Assembly (NCBI GenBank): GCA_021819245.1
Contig: JAKARI010000002.1
Location: 61,639-125,638, forward strand
DNA from: Pseudomonadota bacterium
GTDB lineage: Bacteria; Pseudomonadota; Gammaproteobacteria; Acidiferrobacterales; Acidiferrobacteraceae
DNA length: 64,000 nucleotides
Reading direction: 5' to 3'
The translations under genes and the position numbers were made by a program. Shown piece by piece: positions 38,314 to 48,445 of this stretch (position 1 is its first letter; the number at the start of each line of letters is the position of its first letter). The notes below the pieces were generated by a model. That model was not told the DNA's origin, ran no database searches, and saw only the letters and a program-made list of their open reading frames with translations.

Positions 38314-39656
38314 TGTCCGAGATGACGCCGCGCGAAATCGTGCAGGAACTCGACCGCCATATCGTTGGCCAGACCGCCGCCAAGAGGGCGGTGGCCATTG
38401 CGCTGCGCAATCGCTGGCGGCGGGCACAGGTACAGGACCAGGACCTGCGCACGGAGATTACCCCGAAGAACATCCTCATGATCGGCCCGACCGGTTGCGG
38501 CAAGACCGAGATTGCCCGCAGGCTCGCGCGGCTTGCGCATGCGCCGTTTCTCAAGGTGGAGGCCACCAAATTCACCGAGGTCGGCTACGTCGGGCGCGAC
38601 GTCGACTCCATTGTGCGCGATCTCGCCGAGATCGCGGTCAAGATGGTGCGCTCGCAGGAGATGGAGCGGGTGCGGGCCAAGGCTGAGGACGCCGCCGAGG
38701 AGCGGGTGCTCGACGCCCTCATCCCGCCGACCCGCGAGAATGCCTATTCGCTGACGCGCTCGAGCACCGAGCACGACGGCGGGGCCGCGCGCCAGCGCTT
38801 TCGCCAGCGCCTGCGCATGGGCGAGCTCGACGATACCGAGATCGAGATCGAGGTGCGTGTCGGGGCATCGGGGGTCGAGATCTTTGCGCCGCCGGGCATG
38901 GAAGAGATGACAAGCCAGCTGCAGGGGATGTTTCAGAGCATCGGCAGCCGGCCGATGAAGCAAAGACGCCTCAAGGTCCGGGAGGCGATGAAGCTTCTGA
39001 CCGAGGAAGAGGCGGCGCGGCTCGTAAACGAGGACGACATGAAGGCGCGCGCGGTCGATCTTGCCGAGCAGCAGGGCATCGTTTTCATAGATGAGATCGA
39101 CAAGATCGTGGGTCGCGCCGAGAATCAGGGGGCGCAGGTGTCGCGGGAGGGTGTGCAGAGGGACCTGTTGCCGCTCATCGAGGGATCGACGGTATCCACC
39201 AAGTATGGCATGGTCCGCACCGATCATATTTTGTTTATCGCCTCCGGGGCATTTCACGTGGCGCGCCCATCCGACCTCATTCCGGAATTGCAGGGTCGCC
39301 TTCCGATCCGTGTGGAATTGGACGCCCTGAGCGCCGACGACTTCGAGCGCATTCTGAAGGACACCCACGCCTCGCTGACTCAGCAATATGCCGCCCTGCT
39401 CGCAACCGAGGGCCTGGCGCTCGATTTCAGGCCTGATGGTATCCGCCGGATCGCAGAGCTCGCCTTTCAGGTCAATGAACGCACCGAGAACATCGGCGCG
39501 CGCCGCCTCCATACCCTCATGGAGAGGCTGCTCGAGACCGTCTCCTACGAGGCCCCGGACAAAAGCGGCAGCGCCGTGTCCGTCGATGGGGCCTATGTCG
39601 ACCACCACCTCTCGGCGCTCGCCGGCAACGAGGATCTGGCGCGCTACATCCTCTGA
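38313..39656 (+). CDS. hslU: HslU ATPase/unfoldase of the HslUV protease
   Basis: 447 residues. Walker [16 protein letters not shown], Walker [12 protein letters not shown], the I-domain (residues about 110-240) and C-terminal ARYIL tail that docks into HslV are present. TGATG overlap with hslV. Feeds unfolded substrates to HslV and is typically a heat-shock function. Confidence 0.97.
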   Translation: MSEMTPREIVQELDRHIVGQTAAKRAVAIALRNRWRRAQVQDQDLRTEITPKNILMIGPTGCGKTEIARRLARLAHAPFLKVEATKFTEVGYVGRDVDSIVRDLAEIAVKMVRSQEMERVRAKAEDAAEERVLDALIPPTRENAYSLTRSSTEHDGGAARQRFRQRLRMGELDDTEIEIEVRVGASGVEIFAPPGMEEMTSQLQGMFQSIGSRPMKQRRLKVREAMKLLTEEEAARLVNEDDMKARAVDLAEQQGIVFIDEIDKIVGRAENQGAQVSREGVQRDLLPLIEGSTVSTKYGMVRTDHILFIASGAFHVARPSDLIPELQGRLPIRVELDALSADDFERILKDTHASLTQQYAALLATEGLALDFRPDGIRRIAELAFQVNERTENIGARRLHTLMERLLETVSYEAPDKSGSAVSVDGAYVDHHLSALAGNEDLARYIL

Positions 39657-39704
39657 TTGCGCCTGCGGGCCGGCATCGGTTTGCCTGCATGGCCGCGCGC
39701 CCAT

Positions 39705-39731
39705 AAAAAAGGCCCTCGCGAGGAGGGCCTT
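39705..39731 (-). terminator. Terminator of the P-type ATPase gene (possibly bidirectional)
   Basis: Perfect 9-bp stem AAGGCCCTC / GAGGGCCTT with a 5-nt loop. On the minus strand the stem is followed by a run of six T, so it is a classical rho-independent terminator for the ATPase gene ending at 39756. It also lies after hslU on the other strand. Confidence 0.85.
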
Positions 39732-39755
39732 CAAGGATATTAAGCGCTCAGGATT

Positions 39756-42119
39756 CTAGCTGGCGTTGGCCTCGGCGGCGCGCGCGGTCGGCGACCGCAG
39801 CAGCGGCACCTTGATGAGGTCGAGCAGCGCCACAAAGACGATCGTAAACCCGAGCAGGAGGCCGATCGCAGTCCACTTCACCGGCGCCATGCCGAATACC
39901 CCGAAGTGCGCGAGTATCGACACCATGATCACATCCCCTACGATCGCCATCAAGAGATAGGTGCCGGGACGCGAGGACCACATGTAGGAGCGTTCGCGCA
40001 CGAGCAGCACGTTGGACAGACCCGAGAACACGAGACCGAGGAAGCTCAAGGTGCGCAGCTCGCCGATCGGCAGATGCAAGACATCCTTGCCCAGGCCAAA
40101 TACCGCGAAGATGTAGATGAGCCATGCCACAGCGATGACGATCGAGACCTTGATGAGCGTGCGAACGTTCCAGATATCCGGCTCGCGCGATACGCGGACG
40201 TTATCGTTGGCGATCGACATGGTCACGAAATCGTTGGCGAACAGGAGCAGGAGCACGAGCAGCGGCGTCACCACGAAGTGCCGGAATATGATGAGGCCCA
40301 GGGCCAGGAACACCGCCACCTGGATGGTCTTTACGATCTTGTTGATGGTGTAGGTCAAAAGCCGCTGATAGACCCGCCGGCCGGTCTTGACCGCCTCCAC
40401 GACCCCCTTGAGGCCCGATTCGGTCAGCACCATACTGGCCGCCGCCTTGGCGACGTCGGTGGCGCTCGATACCGCGATGCCGACCTCCGCCTGCTTGAGC
40501 GCCGGCGCGTCGTTCACCCCGTCGCCGGTCATGCCCACGGTGTGGCCGATGTTCTGAAAGGTCTGCACCAGACGGAACTTGTCTTCAGGATAGACGCCGG
40601 CGTAGATGTCGCAGATCGCGCCCTTGGCGATCTCGTCCCGGCCGCCGATCACGACGCCTTCCATGCCGAGCTCGGCGGCCACGACGCGCGCGGTGGCCAT
40701 GCTGTCGCCGGTCACCATGCGCACGCGCACGCCGAGCTCCCGGAGCTCGGATATGATGCCGCGCGCCTCGGGCCGCGGCGGATCGGCGAGCGCGATGAGC
40801 CCCTTGAATGCGAGCGCGCCCTCGCGGCCCGCCGCCACTCCGAGAACCCGGGCGCCGCTGGCCGCAAGGTCGGCGATCGCGGTCTCCCAGAAATCGCCGT
40901 CGACGCCGGCGAGCTTGGCGACCACATGCGGGGCGCCCTTGACCGCGCGCCAGGTCTCGCCGTCGCGCAGAAAGGTCGCCTCCGAGCGCTTGGTGGCCGG
41001 GTCAAACGGCGTAAATCCGGTCTTCTCGGGGGCACGGACACCCGTCTCCGCAAGCCGCGTCAGGATGGCCTTGTCGAGGGGGTCTTGCGTGCGCTCATCG
41101 CTCGCGAGCGCCCCCATGAGCAAGAGATCCGCGTCGTCGACGCCATCTGCCGTCTGCATGCCCGAGAGCGTCAGTTCATTGAGCGTAAGCGTCCCGGTCT
41201 TGTCGCTGCAGAGCTCGTTCATGGCCGCCGATTCCTCGACGGCCGCAAGCCGCGTGAGCAGCACGCCCTTGCTCGAGAGGTCGAGCGATGCGACCGCGCT
41301 TGTGAGTGTGAAGGTCGCGGTCAGCGCCACCGGCACCGAGGCCACCAGCAGGATGAGCGCAAACGGCAACACCTTCATGAAGGCAAGCCCGGTGATGCTC
41401 GCGTATATGAGGATCGCCACCACCAGCGCGCCGTCCATGAGCAGGAGATAGCGGACGATCGACATCACCAGTTCTTCGGCGTGGCTGCGGGCCCCGGCGC
41501 CGCGCATGAGCTCCGCGGTCTTTCCGAAGAAGCTGCGGCTGCCGGTGGCCGTGACGCTGCCGCTTGCCTCTCCGCGGCGCAGGACCGAGCCCGAATAGAC
41601 GAGCTCCCCGGGTTCACGCTCCACCGGCACGGACTCTCCGGTGAGCGCAGACTGGTCGACTAGCACCTGCCCTTCGGCCACCACCAGATCGGCGGGCGCG
41701 AAGTCGCCGACGCGCAGGTGCACATAGTCTCCGGGTACGAGATCCGACGACGGCACCTGCTTCCACGCGCCGTCACGCAGCACGCGCGCCATGATCTGCA
41801 GGCGGGTGCGCAGCATGTTGAGTGCGGTTTGCGCCTTTTGCTGATGCATGAACCCGAGAATGGCGTTGAATACCAGCAAGAATCCGATGATCGCGCCTTC
41901 GATGTAGTTGCGCATGATGACTTCGAGGACGAGGGTGGCCTCGAGCATCCACGGCACCGGCCCCCAGAATTTCTTGAAAAACAGCTTGTAGGGATTGGGT
42001 TTGTCCTCGGCGATGACATTGGGCCCGTATTCGGCCAATAACCGCGTCACCTCTTCGCTGGTCAGGCCCTTGGGGTTTATTACATACTCCGTCTTGCGCT
42101 CGCTTGCTGCCTCACCCAT
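39756..42119 (-). CDS. P3A-type plasma-membrane H+-ATPase
   Basis: 787 residues. P-type ATPase hallmarks: SALTGESVPV, phosphorylation site CSDKTGTLTLN, KGAPHVV nucleotide-binding region, MVTGDSMATARVVA and MTGDGVNDAPALKQAEVGIAV. About ten membrane segments. The opening GLTSEEVTRLLAEYGPN and overall pattern match the PMA1/archaeal proton pump family. Such a pump would expel protons at ATP cost, plausible in an acidophile. AGGAGG upstream. Follows a CBS-domain gene by 48 nt. Confidence 0.92.
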   Translation of the reverse strand: MGEAASERKTEYVINPKGLTSEEVTRLLAEYGPNVIAEDKPNPYKLFFKKFWGPVPWMLEATLVLEVIMRNYIEGAIIGFLLVFNAILGFMHQQKAQTALNMLRTRLQIMARVLRDGAWKQVPSSDLVPGDYVHLRVGDFAPADLVVAEGQVLVDQSALTGESVPVEREPGELVYSGSVLRRGEASGSVTATGSRSFFGKTAELMRGAGARSHAEELVMSIVRYLLLMDGALVVAILIYASITGLAFMKVLPFALILLVASVPVALTATFTLTSAVASLDLSSKGVLLTRLAAVEESAAMNELCSDKTGTLTLNELTLSGMQTADGVDDADLLLMGALASDERTQDPLDKAILTRLAETGVRAPEKTGFTPFDPATKRSEATFLRDGETWRAVKGAPHVVAKLAGVDGDFWETAIADLAASGARVLGVAAGREGALAFKGLIALADPPRPEARGIISELRELGVRVRMVTGDSMATARVVAAELGMEGVVIGGRDEIAKGAICDIYAGVYPEDKFRLVQTFQNIGHTVGMTGDGVNDAPALKQAEVGIAVSSATDVAKAAASMVLTESGLKGVVEAVKTGRRVYQRLLTYTINKIVKTIQVAVFLALGLIIFRHFVVTPLLVLLLLFANDFVTMSIANDNVRVSREPDIWNVRTLIKVSIVIAVAWLIYIFAVFGLGKDVLHLPIGELRTLSFLGLVFSGLSNVLLVRERSYMWSSRPGTYLLMAIVGDVIMVSILAHFGVFGMAPVKWTAIGLLLGFTIVFVALLDLIKVPLLRSPTARAAEANAS

Positions 42120-42167
42120 TACCGCCTCCTCATGTCCGTGTATGTCGTTCCAGTCGCGGTTCCCACC

Positions 42168-42659
42168 TTATACCCGTGGCTTTAACGCGGGTTTCTTGCT
42201 GCTCTGGCCGAGCTTGTGATCGAAGGTCTCCTTCAAGACCGCCTTGTGGACATCGCCGATACTGAGGATTCCGACGAGCTTGCGGTCCACGGTCACCGGG
42301 ATGCGTCGGATCTTATGCGCAATCATGACGGCCACGGCACGCAGGATCTGATCGTCCGGCCCGACCGTAAACACATGGGATGTCATAAATTCCGCGACCC
42401 GGGCATCCATGACGTCACGGAACTCGCTATCGAGGTCCTCGAATTGCACGTGCGCCGACATCTCGATGGCCTTGTCGATCTTGGGGTACAGGGCCCGCAG
42501 GACGTCTTTTTCCGATATGACGCCGACGAGAATGCCATCCTCGGTTACTACCGGCAGCCCGCTGATATGGTAGAACCCGAGAACGGTGGCTACGTCGCGC
42601 AGCGCGCTATCCGGCCGCACGGTCTTCATTTTTGTTGTCATGACTTCTTTTACCAGCAT
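42168..42659 (-). CDS. CBS-domain pair protein
   Basis: 163 residues with two CBS motifs: MTTKMKTVRPDSALRDVATVL...GLPVVTEDG.LVGVISEKDVL, and MTSHVFTVGPDDQILRAVAVM...RRIPVTVDRKLVGILSIGDV. CBS pairs sense adenosine nucleotides. GGAGG ribosome site. It lies in line with the H+-ATPase gene, so it may tie the pump to energy charge, which is inference. Confidence 0.9.
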   Translation of the reverse strand: MLVKEVMTTKMKTVRPDSALRDVATVLGFYHISGLPVVTEDGILVGVISEKDVLRALYPKIDKAIEMSAHVQFEDLDSEFRDVMDARVAEFMTSHVFTVGPDDQILRAVAVMIAHKIRRIPVTVDRKLVGILSIGDVHKAVLKETFDHKLGQSSKKPALKPRV

Positions 42660-43284
42660 AACGGACCTCCGTAGGTGGAACAGCGCGATTCCCAGTACCT
42701 AGCACCCCGATAGCCGCCAAACCAATCTCCTGGGAACGTGGAATAGACGACCACTGGCTCGGAGCCTGAAAATCCGGAGACGGCGCGACATCAAGGCCTA
42801 GGACTATAGGACGCACGTGCGTCGACCGCAAGAACGCGAGTGCGCCTCCTGCGCGGCGATGAGGGAGAAAACGATGATCGGGGGGGATAAGGATTTTCTA
42901 TATATTGCGGAGGGCAAAAAAAGCGCACTTTATAAGACCATGGAATGTTCCGCCATGACTTGATTTATCTCAATGAAAAGACACGGGAATTTCCCAAAAC
43001 GCGCGCACGGCCGCAGTGTGAGTAAACGCAGGGTTTCAATATATAACGAAACACTATTATTAAAGCAAGCAATGAGTCCGTAAAAAAATCAAAAGAGCAG
43101 AGGGTCTTACGCACGGCCCCCAATGCCCTATAAAGCGTGTTTTATGGCCCCCGCCGTCCCGGCACGGGGGCCGTCCGTGGGGGCCTCCTGATCGCCCCCG
43201 TGGCCCGCTCGGGCGCGATGCGCCTCGCGGATTCGGGGGCCGCGATCGGCGCGCGGCATAGGGCGACATCGCGCGGAAAAATCC
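42660..43284. other. Long non-coding region with an AT-rich core
   Basis: About 625 bases between the CBS and hsp20 genes. The portion 42880-43120 is strikingly AT-rich for this genome and contains no open frame. It includes a near-palindromic TTGAT-N4-CTCAA, listed separately. The flanks are GC-rich. Likely a regulatory region for the divergent stress genes, or a remnant of inserted DNA. Confidence 0.45.
42960..42973. promoter_or_regulatory. FNR/ANR-like box
   Basis: TTGAT-TTAT-CTCAA matches the FNR/ANR consensus TTGAT-N4-ATCAA at 9 of 10 positions. It is in the AT-rich intergenic region, 300 bp from the CBS gene and 400 bp from hsp20. ANR regulons in pseudomonads include CBS, Hsp20 and cation-ATPase genes, but the distance here is large. 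Confidence 0.3.
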
Positions 43285-43312
43285 CTTGAAAACCTGCGCG
43301 CAGACCCCAGAT
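43285..43312 (+). promoter_or_regulatory. Sigma-32-type heat-shock promoter of hsp20
   Basis: CTTGAAA at 43285-43291 and CCCCAGAT at 43305-43312, 13 nt apart, match the RpoH consensus (CTTGAAA, 13-15 nt, CCCCAT-T). Transcription would begin near 43320, giving a 50-nt leader before hsp20. Confidence 0.75.
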
Positions 43313-43370
43313 TATCACCCGTCCCGGGGAGCAGGTCCCCGATAACCGTTATCATCAGGAGGTGATTGTC

Positions 43371-43820
43371 ATGGCAGCCTTGATACCCAGTCCGACCAAT
43401 TCCGGATGGACCCTTGTGAATGACGAATTGGATAATCTGCTGGAGGGCTTTTTCCGACCCCTGCACCGGAGGGCCGATGCGGGCCCGGCGACCGGCACGG
43501 TACCGGCCATGGACGTGATGGAGCGCGATAATGAATACGTGATCCGCATGGATATGCCCGGCGTCAAACGTGAGGATATCGACATTACGCTCGCCGAGGG
43601 CGTGCTGACCGTGACGGGCGAGGTCAGGCGCCAGCATCAGGAGAAGGCGGGGGATCGCGTGATCCGCGAGGAGCGCTGCTACGGGAAGATTTCACGGAGC
43701 GTGCGCCTCGGGTCGCACATCGACGACAAGAAGGTGGCGGCCAACTATAAAGACGGCGTATTGGAGCTCACGTTGCCCAAGGCCGACGAGATGAAGCCGA
43801 AGAAGATCACGGTCGCCTAA
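43371..43820 (+). CDS. Small heat-shock protein Hsp20
   Basis: 149 residues from ATG 43371 with a textbook AGGAGGTGA 5 nt upstream. Alpha-crystallin domain: MDVMERDNEYVIRMDMPGVKREDIDITL, GVLTVTGEVR, YKDGVLELTLPK. ATP-independent holdase that keeps unfolded proteins soluble. The promoter is of sigma-32 type and the gene ends in a strong terminator, so it is a monocistronic heat-shock unit. Confidence 0.95.
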   Translation: MAALIPSPTNSGWTLVNDELDNLLEGFFRPLHRRADAGPATGTVPAMDVMERDNEYVIRMDMPGVKREDIDITLAEGVLTVTGEVRRQHQEKAGDRVIREERCYGKISRSVRLGSHIDDKKVAANYKDGVLELTLPKADEMKPKKITVA

Positions 43821-43836
43821 GGCCGCGCATCGTGTC

Positions 43837-43863
43837 GTGAGGGCCCCCGCCGGGGGCCCTCTT
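43837..43863 (+). terminator. Rho-independent terminator of hsp20
   Basis: Perfect 10-bp GC-rich stem GAGGGCCCCC / GGGGGCCCTC with a 3-nt loop, followed by TTTT. 17 nt after the hsp20 stop. Confidence 0.9.
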
Positions 43864-43915
43864 TTACGTTTTATGGGCGGAGCCTAGGGCTCGCGGCTGT
43901 GGACCGCACGGCTGA

Positions 43916-44845
<930 letters not shown>

Positions 44846-44863
44846 TCGAATGGAGGGGGGACG

Positions 44864-45127
44864 ATGGATGAGTCGGCAATCGCGCGGTATTTTGCCGCAA
44901 CGCCCGCCATTGCGGCGTTGTGCTCGCAAAACGGCTGGCCTGATCATGACAGCCTGAAGATCGAGGTGTTGGAGCGGGGGCGCGACAGCGCCCTGTGCGC
45001 GGTCTCGTTCGAGGAGATTCTTGTCGAGGGGGCCGGGTGCGTGGCCGGGCGAGTGCCCTGCTGGGGGCGGTTTCGCGTGCAATGGGACGCCGCGGGCCGC
45101 ATCGTGCACGCGTCGCGCATCGACTGA
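44864..45127 (+). CDS. Small hypothetical protein between argB and slmA
   Basis: 87 residues, ATG 44864 with GGAGGGGGG upstream. Composition is mixed alpha/beta (LKIEVLERGRDSALCAVSFEEILVEG, CWGRFRVQWDAAGRI), with three cysteines. No recognised family. Position between argB and slmA, with a 3-nt gap to slmA, suggests co-translation. Confidence 0.7.
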   Translation: MDESAIARYFAATPAIAALCSQNGWPDHDSLKIEVLERGRDSALCAVSFEEILVEGAGCVAGRVPCWGRFRVQWDAAGRIVHASRID

Positions 45128-45130
45128 TCC

Positions 45131-45727
45131 ATGGCCCGGCCACGTCGCGGCGAACGTCGCCAAGAGATCCTCGAAACCCTGGCGCGCCTCCTCGAGGAGG
45201 CCTCCGGGGTCCCCATCACCACGGCCCATCTGGCCTCGGCCGTCGGCGTCTCGGAGGCCGCCCTCTATCGGCATTTCCCAAGCAAGGCGCGCATGTTCGA
45301 GGCGCTCTTTGAGTTCGTCGAGGAGAGTCTCTTTACGCGTATCAACCGCATCGCCGCAGAGCCGGTCGCGGCATCCCTCAAGATCGGCCAGGTCCTGCGC
45401 CTGTGGCTCGCGTTCGCCGACAAGAACCATGGGCTCGCCAATCTTTTGCAGGGGGTCGTGCTGGCCGGCGAGCATGAGCGTCTGCGCGACCGGCTGGCGC
45501 AACTCTACGAGCGCATGGAGACCCATCTGCGCACGCTCTTGCGCGATGCCCATCTCGCGCCGCATCTGCCGGCCCCTGCGGTGTGCGCGCAGCTTTTGCT
45601 GGCCACGGCCGATGGACGTGTCGCGCAGGCCGTGCGCACGCGGTTTCGCATATCACCGCTCGCCGACTGGGACGCCCAATGGGCGATCTTGAGCGCCGCA
45701 CTCTTTGGTTCCGGGGCGCCGATCTGA
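45131..45727 (+). CDS. slmA: Nucleoid occlusion factor SlmA
   Basis: 198 residues. TetR-type N-terminus RRQEILETLARLLEE...ITTAHLASAVGVSEAALYRHFPSKARMFEALFEFVEESL, the SlmA version of the HTH. Binds specific chromosomal sites and blocks FtsZ ring formation over the nucleoid. Context downstream of argB supports it over a generic TetR. Confidence 0.92.
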   Translation: MARPRRGERRQEILETLARLLEEASGVPITTAHLASAVGVSEAALYRHFPSKARMFEALFEFVEESLFTRINRIAAEPVAASLKIGQVLRLWLAFADKNHGLANLLQGVVLAGEHERLRDRLAQLYERMETHLRTLLRDAHLAPHLPAPAVCAQLLLATADGRVAQAVRTRFRISPLADWDAQWAILSAALFGSGAPI

Positions 45728-45775
45728 CTTGCGGCCTAGCCGGTCACCGCGGGACCGCCCGGACCCTGGCGGCCC

Positions 45776-46522
45776 TCACGGCAAGGTCTTGCAGAGGGGG
45801 CAATCCGGATCCCGGCGCCGGCGGATACGGCGGCCTTCCAGGGTCTTGTCGTCGAACACCCAGAGGTCTTGTGTCAGGGGCGTGGGGATGCCGGCCAGCA
45901 CCTTGATGGCCTCGGCCGCCTGCAATGCCGCAATCGCCCCGGCCACGGGCCCCAGGACCCCGCGTTCCGAACAGCTTTCGGCATCGTCTCCGCCCTCGGG
46001 ATAGAGGCAGCGATAGCAGCCCGCGGCGGGCTCTTTGGGGTGTACCACGAGCAGTTGGCCCGTCATGCGGATCACCGCCGCCGATACGAGCGGGATGGCG
46101 GCCCGGATGCACGCCTCGTTGACGGCAAAGCGCGTGGCAAAGTTGTCGGAGGCATCACACACAAGGTCAGCCTGGGCCACCTCGGCTGCAAGCACCGCGC
46201 CTTGCAGACGCTCGGGAATGAGGCGCAGGCCTGTGGCCCCCAGGGCCGTCAGTGTCTCGTGCGCAGCGTCGGTCTTTGGCAGCCCCACATGGCGATCGCC
46301 ATACAGGATCTGGCGCGGGAGATTGGACAGGCCGACGGTGTCGGGGTCGGCAAGCGCGAGCGCGCCCACCCCGGCGCGCGCGAGATACAAGGCGACCCCT
46401 GAGCCCAGACCGCCTAGACCCACGATCAGCACCCGTGCGCGGGTCAGGCGCAAAACCCCTTCGATGCCCATCTCCGGTAAGAAGATGTGGGCGCTGTGGC
46501 GCAAAAGCTCGGCATCATCCAT
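45776..46522 (-). CDS. moeB: MoeB/ThiF-family sulfur-carrier adenylyltransferase
   Basis: 248 residues. ATP site VLIVGLGGLGSGVALYLARAG, ALADPDTVGLSNLPRQILY and CDASDNFATRFAVNEAC. Zinc ligands CYRC and CPLC. Activates a sulfur carrier (MoaD or ThiS) by C-terminal adenylation. Which carrier is not clear. Downstream of prmC with 8 nt overlap, as in many gammaproteobacteria. It is a useful contrast to the island E1-like protein at 60896. Confidence 0.9.
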   Translation of the reverse strand: MDDAELLRHSAHIFLPEMGIEGVLRLTRARVLIVGLGGLGSGVALYLARAGVGALALADPDTVGLSNLPRQILYGDRHVGLPKTDAAHETLTALGATGLRLIPERLQGAVLAAEVAQADLVCDASDNFATRFAVNEACIRAAIPLVSAAVIRMTGQLLVVHPKEPAAGCYRCLYPEGGDDAESCSERGVLGPVAGAIAALQAAEAIKVLAGIPTPLTQDLWVFDDKTLEGRRIRRRRDPDCPLCKTLP

Positions 46523-47366
46523 GCCACACCCCCTCGGTCACTCGCGGGTGGCCTGCGTAGTCGGGATAGGTGGCGACCGCGGCAAGCCCGGCCTGCGCGC
46601 ACAGCGATCGCACCGCGCCATCTTGCGTGGCGCCATGCTCGATCAAAAGCCGGCCGCCCGGCCGCAGCACGCGCACCGCGGCCGGGATCAGCGTAGCGAT
46701 CGCGCGCAGGCCGTCGGCCCCGCCGTCAAGTGCGCTGCGCGGTTCGTATCGCAGGCCATCGGCATTCAGGCAGGGGTCGGTGCCCTCGACATAGGGGGGG
46801 TTGCTCGCGACAAGGTCGCAGGAGCCGGCCGCGATCGCCTCGGTCCAGGAACCGATCCAGAAAACCACGTCGAGCCCCAGGGCCGCGGCATTGGCGCGTG
46901 CCACCGCCAGGGCCCTCGGGCTCACATCGCAGGCCGCAACCCACGCCTGCGGGCGCTCCTTTTTGAGGGCCAGCGCCACCGCCCCCGAGCCGGTCCCGAC
47001 GTCCATGTAGCGGGCCCCACGGGTAGCCGGCTGGGCCAGCGCCCGCTCCACCAGGATCTCGGTCTCGGGCCGCGGCACCAGCACGTCCGGTGTAACGGCA
47101 AGATCCAGCGACCAGAACTCCTCGTGGCCGACCAGATAGGCGATCGGCTCCCCGCGCGCGCGTCGCGCGATGAGCGCGCGCCACCGCGCCTCGTCGGCCG
47201 GGTGCAACTCCAGGGCCGCATCGGCCGAAAGCAGTCCCGCCAGGGGGCGCTTGAGGACATGGCAGCCGAGTGTCCAGACCTCGCGCATGGGGCAGTGCGC
47301 CTCGCCTCCGCATGCCTCGCGGCCTGCCCGGGCCATGTCCGCCAGGAACCCCTGCACGGTCATCAT
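46515..47366 (-). CDS. prmC: Peptide chain release factor glutamine methyltransferase
   Basis: 283 residues. SAM motif [18 protein letters not shown] and catalytic NPPYVEG are intact. Methylates the Gln of the GGQ motif in RF1 and RF2. Start overlaps the prfA stop, placing enzyme and substrate in one operon. Confidence 0.95.
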   Translation of the reverse strand: MMTVQGFLADMARAGREACGGEAHCPMREVWTLGCHVLKRPLAGLLSADAALELHPADEARWRALIARRARGEPIAYLVGHEEFWSLDLAVTPDVLVPRPETEILVERALAQPATRGARYMDVGTGSGAVALALKKERPQAWVAACDVSPRALAVARANAAALGLDVVFWIGSWTEAIAAGSCDLVASNPPYVEGTDPCLNADGLRYEPRSALDGGADGLRAIATLIPAAVRVLRPGGRLLIEHGATQDGAVRSLCAQAGLAAVATYPDYAGHPRVTEGVWHG

Positions 47367-48445
47367 TCCAGGGCGAGCGCGGCGAGCTGCTCAGTTTGGT
47401 CCTCGGCGATCAGGGCATCGATCAATTCGTCGAGATCCCCCTCGAGCACCCGCTCGAGGCGGTAGAGGGTGAGATTGATGCGATGGTCGGTAACCCGTCC
47501 CTGGGGAAAATTATAGGTCCGGATGCGCTCCGAACGGTCGCCGCTGCCCACGAGCTTGCGGCGCGTGGCCGCCTCTTTTTCCTGCTTGGCGCGCATCTCC
47601 TGTTCCCGCAGGCGCGAGGCGAGGATCGATAGGGCCCGCGCGCGATTTTTATGCTGCGACCGTTCATCCTGGCATTCGACGACGAGGCCCGTGGGCAGGT
47701 GCGTGACGCGGATCGCCGAATCGGTCTTGTTGACATGCTGGCCACCGGCCCCGGAGGCGCGGAAGGTGTCGATCTTGAGGTCCGCCGGGTTGATCGTGAT
47801 CTCGCGCTCTTCCACCTCGGCCATCACCGCAACTGTGCATGCCGAGGTGTGAATGCGTCCCTGCGCCTCGGTGGCCGGCACGCGCTGGACCCGGTGTCCC
47901 CCGGATTCGAATTTCAGCCGCGAATAGACCGAGGGGCCGGCAAGCCGCGCGATAATCTCCTTGTAGCCGCCGTGCTCGCCCTCGCTTGCGTGGACGACCT
48001 CCAGCTGCCATCCGCGCCGCGTCGCATAGCCCGCATACATGCGGTAGAGATCGCCCGCAAAGAGCGCCGCCTCGTCGCCGCCGGTGCCGGCGCGCACCTC
48101 GAGAAAGATGTTGCGCTCGTCATTGGGATCGCGCGGCAGCATGAGGCGCTTTAAGTCCGCCTCGCATGATTCACGCGCGCGCGCAAGGGCTGCGATCTCC
48201 TCGGAGGCCATGGCGCGCACGCTGGCATCGGCGTCTTGCAGAAGCGATTGGGCGGCCGTCATCTGCTCCTCGGCGCGGCGCCACGCCGCGAAGCGTTCGA
48301 CCACCGGAGTGAGTTCGGCGTGTTCGCGTGATAGCCTCCGGAAGCGCTCCTGATCCTGAGTCACGAACGGGTCCGAGAGTTCGGCTGTGGTTTCCTCGAG
48401 CCGCGATGCCAGGCGCTCGAGTTTGGCGGTGAGCGAGGCCTGCAT
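47363..48445 (-). CDS. prfA: Peptide chain release factor 1
   Basis: 360 residues. GGQ loop in [18 protein letters not shown] and the PxT-type anticodon-like region upstream fit RF1 (UAA/UAG). One-base TGATG overlap with hemA upstream. hemA-prfA-prmC order is conserved in gammaproteobacteria. Confidence 0.97.
   Translation of the reverse strand: MQASLTAKLERLASRLEETTAELSDPFVTQDQERFRRLSREHAELTPVVERFAAWRRAEEQMTAAQSLLQDADASVRAMASEEIAALARARESCEADLKRLMLPRDPNDERNIFLEVRAGTGGDEAALFAGDLYRMYAGYATRRGWQLEVVHASEGEHGGYKEIIARLAGPSVYSRLKFESGGHRVQRVPATEAQGRIHTSACTVAVMAEVEEREITINPADLKIDTFRASGAGGQHVNKTDSAIRVTHLPTGLVVECQDERSQHKNRARALSILASRLREQEMRAKQEKEAATRRKLVGSGDRSERIRTYNFPQGRVTDHRINLTLYRLERVLEGDLDELIDALIAEDQTEQLAALALE

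Noticed and set aside
38277-39734. 485-codon minus-strand open frame over hslU
   Set aside because: Mirror of the high-GC codons of hslU. hslU has all catalytic motifs and the frame has none.
39906-41663. 585-codon plus-strand open frame over the P-type ATPase
   Set aside because: Antisense to a P-type ATPase with every motif intact. His/Arg/Asp-rich pseudo-protein typical of reversed GC-rich genes.
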